The notes beneath the pieces were generated by a model. It searched no databases. It was not told the DNA's origin and was given only the letters and a program-made list of their open reading frames with translations. Position numbers and translations under genes: made by a program. Below, piece after piece: positions 16,350 to 25,227 of a stretch of 64,000 nt of DNA. Position 1 is the stretch's first letter. Every line of letters begins with the position of its first letter. Location of the stretch: contig CAJJCT010000019.1 of NCBI GenBank assembly GCA_905182735.1, positions 1 through 64,000 on the forward strand, in the 5' to 3' direction. The stretch is from Candidatus Marivariicella framensis (GTDB lineage: Bacteria; Bacteroidota; Bacteroidia; Flavobacteriales; Flavobacteriaceae).

Positions 16350-17351
16350 ATGAAAAATAAAAATTCAGAATCGCAAATCAAAACACTTATTGAAGAGTCT
16401 TCAAGCTGTGTTATTATACCTCATAAAAACCCAGACGGAGATGCTTTAGGTAGTTGCCTAGCATTAAATCATTTTTTATTAAAAAAGGGTTTAAATTCAA
16501 TTGTTATTTCTCCTAATGATTATCCAAGTTTTTTAAAATGGATGCCTGGAGAAACTAAGATTTTAAATTTTGAAAAAGAATCCACTAAAGCTGTCCAAAA
16601 AATAGAAAATGCTGATTTGATTTTTACACTTGATTTTAATGATCTCTCAAGGTCAGGAATTATGTGCGATAATATAAAAGTAGCAAACGGAAAAATAATA
16701 ATGATTGATCACCATGAAAAGCCAAAAGAATACGCTGATCTGAAATTATCTGATCCTGAAATAGGTTCCACTTGTGAAATGATATATAATCTAATTAATT
16801 ATATAGACTCAGGTATTATAAATTCTGATATAGCTTCATGTTTATATACTGGAATAATGACTGATACAGGATCATTTAGATTTCCTTCAACCACATCCGG
16901 CACCCATCATGTTATTGCAAAACTTATAGAAAAGGGGGCGAATAATTCTGAGATTCATCAAAAAATATATGATACTTTCTCCTTCAATAGACTAAAGCTA
17001 CTTGGAGTCGCTTTAAAGAATATTCAAAAATTAGATTCTTTACCCTATATTATAATTACATTAAACCAAACCGAGTTAGATGAATGTTCATTTAAAAAAG
17101 GAGATACTGAAGGGTTTGTTAACTATGGCTTAAGTATTAAAGGAATTGAACTATCAGTAATTTTAATAGAAAGTAAAGAGGATGGTATAATTAAAATGTC
17201 ATTTCGATCTAAAGGTGATTTTTCAGTTAATATTTTTGCTGAAAAATATTTTTGCGGAGGTGGGCATCACAACGCAGCAGGAGGGGTTTCAAAGGAGCCA
17301 ATGTATGAAACAAAGAATAGGCTTATAAATCTTTTAAAATCATTCCATTGA
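16350..17351 (+). CDS. nrnA: DHH-family oligoribonuclease / pAp phosphatase (NrnA-like)
   Basis: This 333-residue DHH-DHHA1 phosphoesterase is expected to degrade short RNA oligonucleotides and 3'-phosphoadenosine 5'-phosphate, and perhaps pGpG or pApA. Metal-binding motifs are visible: HKNPDGDALGS (His25, Asp29, Asp31), LDFNDLSR, the DHHEKP motif, and the C-terminal substrate-binding GGGHHNAAGG (303-312). Its stop codon overlaps the TTG start of gldI. It has its own promoter. Confidence 0.92.
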   Translation: MKNKNSESQIKTLIEESSSCVIIPHKNPDGDALGSCLALNHFLLKKGLNSIVISPNDYPSFLKWMPGETKILNFEKESTKAVQKIENADLIFTLDFNDLSRSGIMCDNIKVANGKIIMIDHHEKPKEYADLKLSDPEIGSTCEMIYNLINYIDSGIINSDIASCLYTGIMTDTGSFRFPSTTSGTHHVIAKLIEKGANNSEIHQKIYDTFSFNRLKLLGVALKNIQKLDSLPYIIITLNQTELDECSFKKGDTEGFVNYGLSIKGIELSVILIESKEDGIIKMSFRSKGDFSVNIFAEKYFCGGGHHNAAGGVSKEPMYETKNRLINLLKSFH

Positions 17352-17884
17352 GGATCAATGTAATACTAATAATCTTTTTTTGCTTACTTGGCTTAAGTTG
17401 CCAGGATATTAAACCAAGAAAACCATTAAACAAAAAAATGTCAGTTTTTTTAAAAAATTCTGCAATAAGAAATAAGTCAAGAGTTGAATCTGAACAAGTT
17501 CTCATAAATAAAGCTAGAAAATTAGACACTAAAAACACCTATAAGGATTCTAATCTAGGCTTTTTATTTTCCGTGAAAGATCAAAAGAGCAAAAGTGTTT
17601 TTGCAAAAAGAGGAGATTTTGTAGAGGTTAAATATAAAATTGAAGACTTAAATCAAAACCTATTATATGGTGAAGATGATTTACAAACTGTAAAATTCAT
17701 TGTGGATAAAGAAGAAATTATTCCGGCTTTAAGGGAGGGTGTTAAATTTTTATCTGAGGGAGATACAGGTATTTTTTTATTTCCATCTCATTTTTGTTAT
17801 GGGTATCAGGGAGATTCTGAAAAAATAGGTCCTAATCAACCTTTGAGATTTATCATAAAATTAGTATCATTATCAAATAATTAA
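17348..17884 (+). CDS. gldI: Gliding motility-associated FKBP-type lipoprotein GldI
   Basis: A 178-residue FKBP-type prolyl isomerase with a lipoprotein signal ending LGLSC (Cys18). The arrangement matches GldI: a charged linker ([18 protein letters not shown]), then a FKBP domain (about residues 80-176) containing [17 protein letters not shown] and [24 protein letters not shown]. GldI is needed for gliding in Flavobacterium and probably assists folding of envelope proteins. The start is TTG, overlapping the nrnA stop by 4 bases. No other gld gene is in the window, so gliding itself cannot be concluded. Confidence 0.88.
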   Translation: MRINVILIIFFCLLGLSCQDIKPRKPLNKKMSVFLKNSAIRNKSRVESEQVLINKARKLDTKNTYKDSNLGFLFSVKDQKSKSVFAKRGDFVEVKYKIEDLNQNLLYGEDDLQTVKFIVDKEEIIPALREGVKFLSEGDTGIFLFPSHFCYGYQGDSEKIGPNQPLRFIIKLVSLSNN

Positions 17885-17894
17885 ATTAACAAAA

Positions 17895-18977
17895 ATGAAC
17901 AGACATCTATTTTTAATTTTATTCCTTATGTTTTTTAACTCATGTGATCAATATCCAGATTTAGAACCTGGAATGTATGCTGATATCATGACCAATAAAG
18001 GCAACATTATTCTTTTATTAGAATATGAAAAAACACCACTTACAGTTTCCAATTTTGTCGCTTTAGCTGAAGGAAACCATCCTAGTCCTAATTTAAAAGA
18101 AGAATATAAAGGGAAAAAATATTATGACGGGATAGTTTTTCATCGAGTTTTAAAAGATTTTATGATACAGGGTGGTGACCCTACTGCTACAGGTCAAGGT
18201 GGGCCTGGTTTCAAGTTTGGAGATGAAATTACAGATCTACAACACAGTGGCCCTGGAATACTGTCTATGGCTAATAGTGGCCCTGGAACTAATGGAAGTC
18301 AATTTTTTATAACTCATAAAGCCACGCCTTGGCTTGATGGAAAACATACAGTTTTTGGAAATGTAATAGAGGGGCAAGAGGTAGTTGATAGCATAATTCA
18401 AAACGATACCATTAAAAAGCTGTCAATTATTAGAAAAGGTAAAAAAGCCCAAAGCTTTAATGCTGCTGAAGTTTTTAAAAATTTTCAAGCTAAAAAGGAA
18501 AAGGAAAAGGAACTAGTAGAGTTAAAGACAATTGAAAAGCAAAAGGAGAATTTCAAAAAGTTTGCAATTCAAAAAAATCAAGCAAAATCTACCTCTTCAG
18601 GCCTCAAATTTACTATTACTATTAAAGGCAAAGGTCCAAAATCAAATTCAACAAACAAAGTACTTGCCTATTATGCAGTTTATTTATCAGATGGGAGTAT
18701 TATTGAAACTAGCATGATAAATGTTGCAAAAGAAAACGGTATTTATGACTTTAGAAAAGAAGATAGCGGAGGTTACGACCCTCTTCCTTTTGATGTCAGC
18801 AAAGAAGCCCAGTTAATTCCAGGATTTAAAGAAGGTATTAGACTACTTAACGTTGGAGATAAAGCAACTCTTTTTCTTCCTTTTGATATTGCATATGGTG
18901 AGTCTGGAAACGGAGCAATCCCTGCTAAGTCAGATTTAATTTTTGAAGTTGAAATTGTCGGATTAACTGGTGAATAA
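17895..18977 (+). CDS. Cyclophilin-FKBP fusion prolyl isomerase lipoprotein
   Basis: A 360-residue lipoprotein (signal ending FFNSC) with two prolyl isomerase domains. Residues about 27-175 are a cyclophilin: [41 protein letters not shown] and [10 protein letters not shown]. After a charged helical linker ([19 protein letters not shown]), residues about 235-358 form a FKBP domain ([46 protein letters not shown]). It should act on proteins in the periplasm. It follows gldI by 10 bases and overlaps the DUF3810 gene by 8 bases. Confidence 0.93.
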   Translation: MNRHLFLILFLMFFNSCDQYPDLEPGMYADIMTNKGNIILLLEYEKTPLTVSNFVALAEGNHPSPNLKEEYKGKKYYDGIVFHRVLKDFMIQGGDPTATGQGGPGFKFGDEITDLQHSGPGILSMANSGPGTNGSQFFITHKATPWLDGKHTVFGNVIEGQEVVDSIIQNDTIKKLSIIRKGKKAQSFNAAEVFKNFQAKKEKEKELVELKTIEKQKENFKKFAIQKNQAKSTSSGLKFTITIKGKGPKSNSTNKVLAYYAVYLSDGSIIETSMINVAKENGIYDFRKEDSGGYDPLPFDVSKEAQLIPGFKEGIRLLNVGDKATLFLPFDIAYGESGNGAIPAKSDLIFEVEIVGLTGE

Positions 18978-20019
18978 ATTTAATAAGTCATACAGGGTTA
19001 GTTTTTTTAAATGGCTTTTATTAATATCACTTCCATTTCAATTTATTTTGATTCAAAATAATGAGTTTGAAAACTCAAATTTTATCAATTTATATATTAC
19101 AAATTTCAATTACATATCAGAATTAAGAAAAAGTATTTTTTCTATATTTTCATTTTCTATTGGTGATATAATTTATTTATTGATAGTGATTATAGCAATT
19201 ACTGTTATTTTTAAATATAGATCATACTACTTAAATTATAAATTTTATTTTTTAATAGATTTATTATCAATCATAAGTGTTGTAAATGTTTTATTTCAGA
19301 TTTCATGGGGGTTAAATTATCATTCTGAATCATTAGAATCAAAGCTGAATATTGAAAAGTCATATAGTGATCAAGACTTAGAAAAAGTTGTTTCATTTTT
19401 AATTTTTGAAACAAATAAATTACACCACCAACTTTCAAAAAATGACACCTTACCTGTTGAATTTCCATTTAATAAAAAACAAGCAAGGATGTTACTGGCA
19501 AATGAAAAAAATGATATTGTAAAAAACTCTATTTGGAGTACAATCATAAGCTATATGGGATATGCAGGATACTTAAACCCTTTCACTCTTGAGGCTCAAG
19601 TGAATGAAAAAATTCCTATGATTAGTTATTTGACCACTATTGCACATGAACAATCGCATCAAAATGGTGTTGCACGAGAAAACGAATCGAATTATTGGGC
19701 ATATAAAAAAACATCTAATAATAAAAACCCGTATATTAAATATGCAGGATACAGCTTTGCTCTAAGGTATTGTATATCTGATTTATATAAAAAAAATCCA
19801 AAAAAGTCGAAATTATTATCTCAAAGCATTCATTTAGGAATTAAAAAAAATTTTAATGACATTAATAAATTTTGGAATAAATACAAAAACCCTTTGGAAC
19901 CTATTTTTAAAAAATCATATGATAGTTTTTTAAAAATCAATAATCAAAAACTAGGTATATCAAGCTACAATGAAATGGTTTCACTTGTGATATTTGATTT
20001 AAAAAATGATATCGAATAA
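18970..20019 (+). CDS. DUF3810 membrane protein with HExxH motif
   Basis: A 349-residue DUF3810 protein. Three hydrophobic segments (about residues 12-30, 65-82 and 93-112) precede a soluble domain. That domain has [19 protein letters not shown] and then HEQSH at 226-230 followed by RENESNYWA, which looks like a zinc metalloprotease site with Glu237 or Glu239 as third ligand. Family function is not established, so protease activity is an inference. It starts with GTG, overlapping the upstream gene by 8 bases. Confidence 0.85.
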   Translation: MNKFNKSYRVSFFKWLLLISLPFQFILIQNNEFENSNFINLYITNFNYISELRKSIFSIFSFSIGDIIYLLIVIIAITVIFKYRSYYLNYKFYFLIDLLSIISVVNVLFQISWGLNYHSESLESKLNIEKSYSDQDLEKVVSFLIFETNKLHHQLSKNDTLPVEFPFNKKQARMLLANEKNDIVKNSIWSTIISYMGYAGYLNPFTLEAQVNEKIPMISYLTTIAHEQSHQNGVARENESNYWAYKKTSNNKNPYIKYAGYSFALRYCISDLYKKNPKKSKLLSQSIHLGIKKNFNDINKFWNKYKNPLEPIFKKSYDSFLKINNQKLGISSYNEMVSLVIFDLKNDIE

Positions 20020-20071
20020 TCAAAAAAATTAATTACTTTTCAATAACATAATAATATAATTAAATAAATAG

Positions 20072-23065
20072 ATGAAAAAATATATTTTTCTTTTTATAAT
20101 GCCCCTGACCTTTGTCACAGCACAAAGCTATTTCCCTAATAATTCTGGTGTAAAAACAACAAAAAACAGCTATCAAGCATTTACTAATGCTACTATCCAC
20201 ATTTCTGCTGAAAATGTAATTAATGACGCTACATTATTAGAAAAAAATGGAATTATAGTTAGTGTTGGTAAAAATATATTGATTCCAGAAAATACAAGGG
20301 TTTACAATAAATCAGGAAAACACATATATCCCTCTTTTATAGAAGTATATTCTGAATTTGGAATTAAAAAGGCTAAAAGAAGTGGTTCTCCTGGCAGGAG
20401 CTATCAATTTGAGCCTAGCAGGGAAGGATATTATTGGAATGATCATATTTTAAGTGATTATAACAGCATCCGTGATTATAAATATGATAAAAAGTCTGCT
20501 TCAAAAATTCGAAAAATGGGTTTTGGAGTTGTAAACACGCATAGAGCAAATGGCATCCACAGAGGAACAGGTATATTGCTAAACCTTAATGATCATGAAA
20601 ATGATAGTAAAAGAATATTATCTAAAAAATCAACTGAGCACTATTCATTTAAAAAAAGTGTTACTTCTAATCAAAATTATCCTGGTTCTATTATGGGTTC
20701 AATTGCTTTAATTCGTCAATTGTATCATGATGCTAATTGGTATGAGTTAGGAAATTCATTAACTAATGACTTATCTATTGAAGCGCTTATTGAGAATAAA
20801 AGCTTGCCCAAAATATTTGACGCAGGTGGTGATAAATTAAACACTATCCGAGCGATTAAATTAGGAAAAGAAATTGGTGAGAATTTTGCTGTTCTCGGAA
20901 GCGGAAAAGAATATGAAAATTTAAGAGAATTAAAACAACAAGGGGTTACATTAATACTTCCTTTAAATTTTCCGAAAGCAACAAATGTATCTGACCCTCT
21001 ATTGACAAAACAAATTCCATTAAGTTCGATGAGATATTGGAGTCAAGCACCATCAAACCCTAATAAAGTAGCAAAGTATAATATACCTTTTGTTTTTACC
21101 GGATTTAATTTAAAATCATCAGAAGAGTTTTTTAGTAATATTAAAAAAGCAATTAATTATGGCTTAGATCCAATTATTGCTCTAAAAGCACTTACAACTT
21201 ATCCTGCCAAGATTTTAGGAATGGAAGATAAAATAGGGGTTCTTAAGACAAATAGTTTGGCTAATTTCATTATCACTTCTGATGAATTATTCAAAGACAA
21301 AACAATTATTACTGAGAACTGGATTCAAGGCAAACCCCACATATTGGTAAACGATAATATTATTAATGTAGATGGTGATTATGATTTTTTAATTAATAAT
21401 GAACTTTTTAAACTGAACCTTAAAGGAAGTGATAAGAAGTTGATTGCAAAGGTCACTAAAGATTCAACAACATTTTCAACTAAATCAAAGTATAGTAATG
21501 GCTGGTTAGATATTACTATTATTGATAAAAATAAAAATACTTTTGCTCAATTTAATAGTAAAATAAATGATAAAAGTACTCTAAATGGCAATGGTATTGA
21601 TTTCCAGGGGGATTCATTTGTATGGACAGCTAAGTCTATCAAAAGTGATTCAATGTCTAAAGTAGATTCAAAGAAAATAAAAAATAAAAATTTTTATAAA
21701 CCTGTAGCTATTACTTATCCAAACAATGCCTATGGGAATAAATATTTACCAAAACAAAAAGACATTTTATTTAAAAATGCAACGGTATGGACAAATGAAA
21801 AAGAAGGAATTATTAAAAACACTGATGTTCTTGTTGTTAATGGTAAAATAAGTATTATTGGAAAAAATATTAAAAACACAAATAATATAGAAGTAATTGA
21901 TGCTAGTGGAAAACATTTGACTAGTGGGATTATTGATGAACATTCTCATATTGGGGCCTCAAGTATTAATGAAGGAGGGCATAATTCATCTGCAGAAGTA
22001 AGTATTGAAGACGTTATTGATCCTGATGATATAAATATTTTTAGAAATCTTGCAGGTGGTGTAACAACAATTCAGATTCTTCATGGGTCAGCAAACCCAA
22101 TTGGCGGACAATCTGCAATAATTAATCTTAAATGGGGGGAATCTGCTGAAAAAATGCTTTATAAAAATGCAGATCCATTTATAAAATTTGCTTTAGGAGA
22201 AAATGTCAAACAATCTAGGTCTACAAGACAATTACGTTTTCCCTCAACAAGAATGGGTGTTGAGCAAGTCTTTATTGATAATTTTCAAAGGGCTAAAGAA
22301 TATGGAGAGACATGGGCTAAATACAACAAGCTATCTGAAAAATTAAAAAGAAAAACTAAATCTCCTAGATACGATATTGAAATGGAAGTTTTATGGGAAA
22401 TTTTAAGAGGAGATCGATTTGTTTCATGCCACTCATATGTTCAAAGTGAAATAAATATGTTAATGAAGGTTGCTGAGCAATTTGATTTTAGAATAAATAC
22501 TTTTACACATATACTTGAAGGTTATAAAGTATCTGACAAAATGGAAAAACATGGAGCTGGCGCTTCTACATTTTCAGACTGGTGGGCATATAAATTTGAA
22601 GTTAATGACGCTATACCATATAATGGTTCCATCATGCATAATGCTGGAGTTTTAGTAGCCTATAATTCTGATAGTGCAGAAATGTCAAGGCGCTTAAATC
22701 AAGAAGCTGCAAAAGCAATTAAATATGGTGGAGTTTCAGAAGAAGATGCTTGGAAATTTGTAACATTAAATCCAGCAAAATTATTACATATAGATGATAA
22801 AGTGGGAAGTGTCAAAATAGGTAAAAATGCAGATTTAGTTTTATGGTCTGATCATCCAATGTCAATATATGCCATAGCTGAAAAAACCATGATTCAAGGA
22901 AAAACTTATTATTCAATTGATAATGTTTCTAAAAAAATTAAATCTATAGAAAAAGAAAGAAATTTTTTAATCGGACAAATGCTTGATGCTTCAAGTAAAG
23001 GTGCCCCTACTCAGGAACCGAAAAATGTTACTAGAAGAGAATTTCATTGTGAAACTTTAGACTAA
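20072..23065 (+). CDS. Exported two-module amidohydrolase
   Basis: A 997-residue secreted protein with an N-terminal signal peptide (FLFIMPLTFVTAQS). It contains two amidohydrolase-like modules. The first (about residues 30-440) lacks the HxH metal motif, reading HIYPSFIEVYSEFG at that site. The second (about 565-960) keeps it, with DEHSHIG (His624 and His626), then THILEGYK, and the C-terminal NPAKLLHIDDKVGSVKIGKNADLVLW typical of imidazolonepropionase-like enzymes. Substrate is unknown; a cyclic amide or peptide is likely. It is followed 5 bases later by a second amidohydrolase. Confidence 0.88.
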   Translation: MKKYIFLFIMPLTFVTAQSYFPNNSGVKTTKNSYQAFTNATIHISAENVINDATLLEKNGIIVSVGKNILIPENTRVYNKSGKHIYPSFIEVYSEFGIKKAKRSGSPGRSYQFEPSREGYYWNDHILSDYNSIRDYKYDKKSASKIRKMGFGVVNTHRANGIHRGTGILLNLNDHENDSKRILSKKSTEHYSFKKSVTSNQNYPGSIMGSIALIRQLYHDANWYELGNSLTNDLSIEALIENKSLPKIFDAGGDKLNTIRAIKLGKEIGENFAVLGSGKEYENLRELKQQGVTLILPLNFPKATNVSDPLLTKQIPLSSMRYWSQAPSNPNKVAKYNIPFVFTGFNLKSSEEFFSNIKKAINYGLDPIIALKALTTYPAKILGMEDKIGVLKTNSLANFIITSDELFKDKTIITENWIQGKPHILVNDNIINVDGDYDFLINNELFKLNLKGSDKKLIAKVTKDSTTFSTKSKYSNGWLDITIIDKNKNTFAQFNSKINDKSTLNGNGIDFQGDSFVWTAKSIKSDSMSKVDSKKIKNKNFYKPVAITYPNNAYGNKYLPKQKDILFKNATVWTNEKEGIIKNTDVLVVNGKISIIGKNIKNTNNIEVIDASGKHLTSGIIDEHSHIGASSINEGGHNSSAEVSIEDVIDPDDINIFRNLAGGVTTIQILHGSANPIGGQSAIINLKWGESAEKMLYKNADPFIKFALGENVKQSRSTRQLRFPSTRMGVEQVFIDNFQRAKEYGETWAKYNKLSEKLKRKTKSPRYDIEMEVLWEILRGDRFVSCHSYVQSEINMLMKVAEQFDFRINTFTHILEGYKVSDKMEKHGAGASTFSDWWAYKFEVNDAIPYNGSIMHNAGVLVAYNSDSAEMSRRLNQEAAKAIKYGGVSEEDAWKFVTLNPAKLLHIDDKVGSVKIGKNADLVLWSDHPMSIYAIAEKTMIQGKTYYSIDNVSKKIKSIEKERNFLIGQMLDASSKGAPTQEPKNVTRREFHCETLD

Positions 23066-23070
23066 AAATT

Positions 23071-24384
23071 ATGAAAAAAACAACAATTTTATTTTGCATT
23101 ATATCACTAAACTTAGTTTTAGGTCAGCAAACTCCTGCAAATGAACAAACTCAAAACATTCTTATCACCAATGCTTTTATTCATATAGGTAACGGAACAA
23201 CAATTGAAAATGGTTCTATTAGCTTTTCTGACGGAATAATAAATTATGTTGGTGAAAACATCTCTAAAGAAGATTCGTTTCCTTTGCTTTTATCTAAAAA
23301 ACAATCTAGGGTAATAAATGCAAATGGAAAACATATATACCCTGGCTTTATTGCAATAAACTCTACTTTAGGGTTAGTTGAAATTGATGCGGTAAGAGCA
23401 TCAGATGATGAAGATGAATTAGGGGATTTTCTTCCCCACATAAGAAGTGCGATTGCATATAACGCGGAGTCAAAAGTTGTAGAAAGTGTGAGACCAAATG
23501 GAGTTTTAATTGCTCAAGTTGTTCCAAGAGGAGGAACTATATCAGGAAGTTCATCTGTGATGCAGCTAGATGCATGGAATTGGGAAGATGCTCTTTTAAA
23601 ATCAGATGAAGGTATTCATATGAATTGGCCAAGTCCATACTCAAGGGGAAGATGGTGGCTAGGAGAAGACCCCTCTTTAAAGGAAAATAAAGACTATTTA
23701 AAATCAACAACATCAATTAAAAACTTTTTTGAAGAGTCAAAGGTGTACTCAGGTCAAAAACCCAAACACCTCCCCTATTCATCTATGAAAGGTGTTTTTG
23801 ACGGATCAAAAACGATGTATTTACACGCTAGTTATGAAAAACAAATAGTTGATGGTGTTAATTTTTTAAAAGAACAAAAAATAAAAAATATTGTTTTAGT
23901 TCATGGAGAACAATCAATTAATCAAATAAAATATTTGAAAGATAATAAGATACCTGTAATTATCTCACGGCCACACAGATTGCCAGATAATGAAGATCAT
24001 GATCCTAAATTAACTTTTAAGTTAGCAAAGAAATTAATTGAAAAGGGAATTATTGTAAGTATAGATCCTAGTGGACAAATGGAAAGAATGAATACCCGAA
24101 ATCTTCCATTCTATGCAGGAAGTTTCTCAGCTTATGGAGTTGACAAAGAAGAGGCTTTAAAAATGATAACAATTAATGCAGCTAAGATATTAGGCATTGA
24201 TAAACAATTAGGAAGCTTAGAAGTAGGGAAAGATGCTACATTGTTTGTCTCAAAAGGAGATGCTCTGGATATGAGAACTAATATACTTTCTAATGCCTTT
24301 ATTAATGGTCGAGAAATAAGTTTAGAAACTCATCAAACTGAATTATGGAAACGTTATTCAGAAAAATTTAGCACTCAAAAATAA
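23071..24384 (+). CDS. Exported amidohydrolase-like protein without HxH motif
   Basis: A 437-residue secreted protein (signal ending LVLGQQ) of the amidohydrolase superfamily. The outer beta-sandwich parts are clear: HIYPGFIAINSTLGLVE at the N-side and NAAKILGIDKQLGSLEVGKDATLFV at the C-side. The HxH metal ligands expected after PGFI are absent, as in the first module of the upstream protein. It may be an inactive partner or use different chemistry. The close spacing suggests it works together with the 997-residue protein. Confidence 0.85.
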   Translation: MKKTTILFCIISLNLVLGQQTPANEQTQNILITNAFIHIGNGTTIENGSISFSDGIINYVGENISKEDSFPLLLSKKQSRVINANGKHIYPGFIAINSTLGLVEIDAVRASDDEDELGDFLPHIRSAIAYNAESKVVESVRPNGVLIAQVVPRGGTISGSSSVMQLDAWNWEDALLKSDEGIHMNWPSPYSRGRWWLGEDPSLKENKDYLKSTTSIKNFFEESKVYSGQKPKHLPYSSMKGVFDGSKTMYLHASYEKQIVDGVNFLKEQKIKNIVLVHGEQSINQIKYLKDNKIPVIISRPHRLPDNEDHDPKLTFKLAKKLIEKGIIVSIDPSGQMERMNTRNLPFYAGSFSAYGVDKEEALKMITINAAKILGIDKQLGSLEVGKDATLFVSKGDALDMRTNILSNAFINGREISLETHQTELWKRYSEKFSTQK

Positions 24385-24407
24385 AATATTCATTATTTGA
24401 ATTTAAT

Positions 24408-25184
24408 GTGAAAATAGTTTCAAGCGCACAAAACCTAAACATAAAAAATCTTTTGACTTTACAAAAAAAGTCTAGAGAAAGAAAAAAGAAAAAGCTTTTT
24501 GTAGTAGAAGGTAAAAAAGAAATTGAAAGAGCTTTACTCGGAAATTATTATTTTAAAATCATTTTTATTCGTGAGGGATCTTCAAATATCTTCATTGACT
24601 TCACTGAAAAAGTTTCTAATTTTATAATAATTAAGGATGAATTATTTGATAAAATAACCATCCGTTCTGGTAGTGAAAAATTTATAGGTATTGGAATATC
24701 AAAAAGTCATGAATTAGAGGGGTTTAAACTAAATAAAAAAGCTATAATTTTAGTTGCTGAATCAATTGAAAAACCTGGAAATATTGGAGCGTTATTAAGA
24801 ACAAGTTCAGGTTTAGGAATTTCAGCTTTTATACTTACTAATCCAAAAACTGATCTATACCATCCAAACATAATTAGATCTAGCCTAGGAGGAATTTTTA
24901 GTATTCCGATAATTGTATCAAGCTCAAATGATATAATAAGTTTTTTTTTAAAGAACAATATTAATATAGTTTCTGGAGCACTAACAACTAATTCAATCCC
25001 AATGAATAAAGCAAATTATAATAAACCTTGCGCTATAGTTGTTGGAAGCGAATCGAAAGGTCTTGAAAAAAAATGGATTGAAAATTCATCAGAAATTGTT
25101 AAAATCAATATGAATAACAACATAGATTCCTTGAATGTTTCAGTTGCTGCAGCTATACTATTAAAGCATTGTATAGATAATTAA
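24408..25184 (+). CDS. TrmH/SpoU-family RNA 2'-O-methyltransferase
   Basis: A 258-residue SPOUT methyltransferase. An N-terminal substrate-binding domain (KSRERKKKKLFVVEGKKEIERAL) precedes the knotted SAM-binding domain with ESIEKPGNIGALLRTS, IIRSSLGGIFSIP, IVVGSESKGLEKKW and the last motif NNNIDSLNVSVAAAILL. It would methylate a ribose in rRNA or tRNA, and the exact target cannot be read from sequence. The start is GTG at 24408. It sits between the amidohydrolases and spoT, in the same direction. Confidence 0.92.
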   Translation: MKIVSSAQNLNIKNLLTLQKKSRERKKKKLFVVEGKKEIERALLGNYYFKIIFIREGSSNIFIDFTEKVSNFIIIKDELFDKITIRSGSEKFIGIGISKSHELEGFKLNKKAIILVAESIEKPGNIGALLRTSSGLGISAFILTNPKTDLYHPNIIRSSLGGIFSIPIIVSSSNDIISFFLKNNINIVSGALTTNSIPMNKANYNKPCAIVVGSESKGLEKKWIENSSEIVKINMNNNIDSLNVSVAAAILLKHCIDN

Positions 25185-25227
25185 AATCCTTGGTCTTAAC
25201 AAAAGAAAAAGTTAACTTCATATAATT

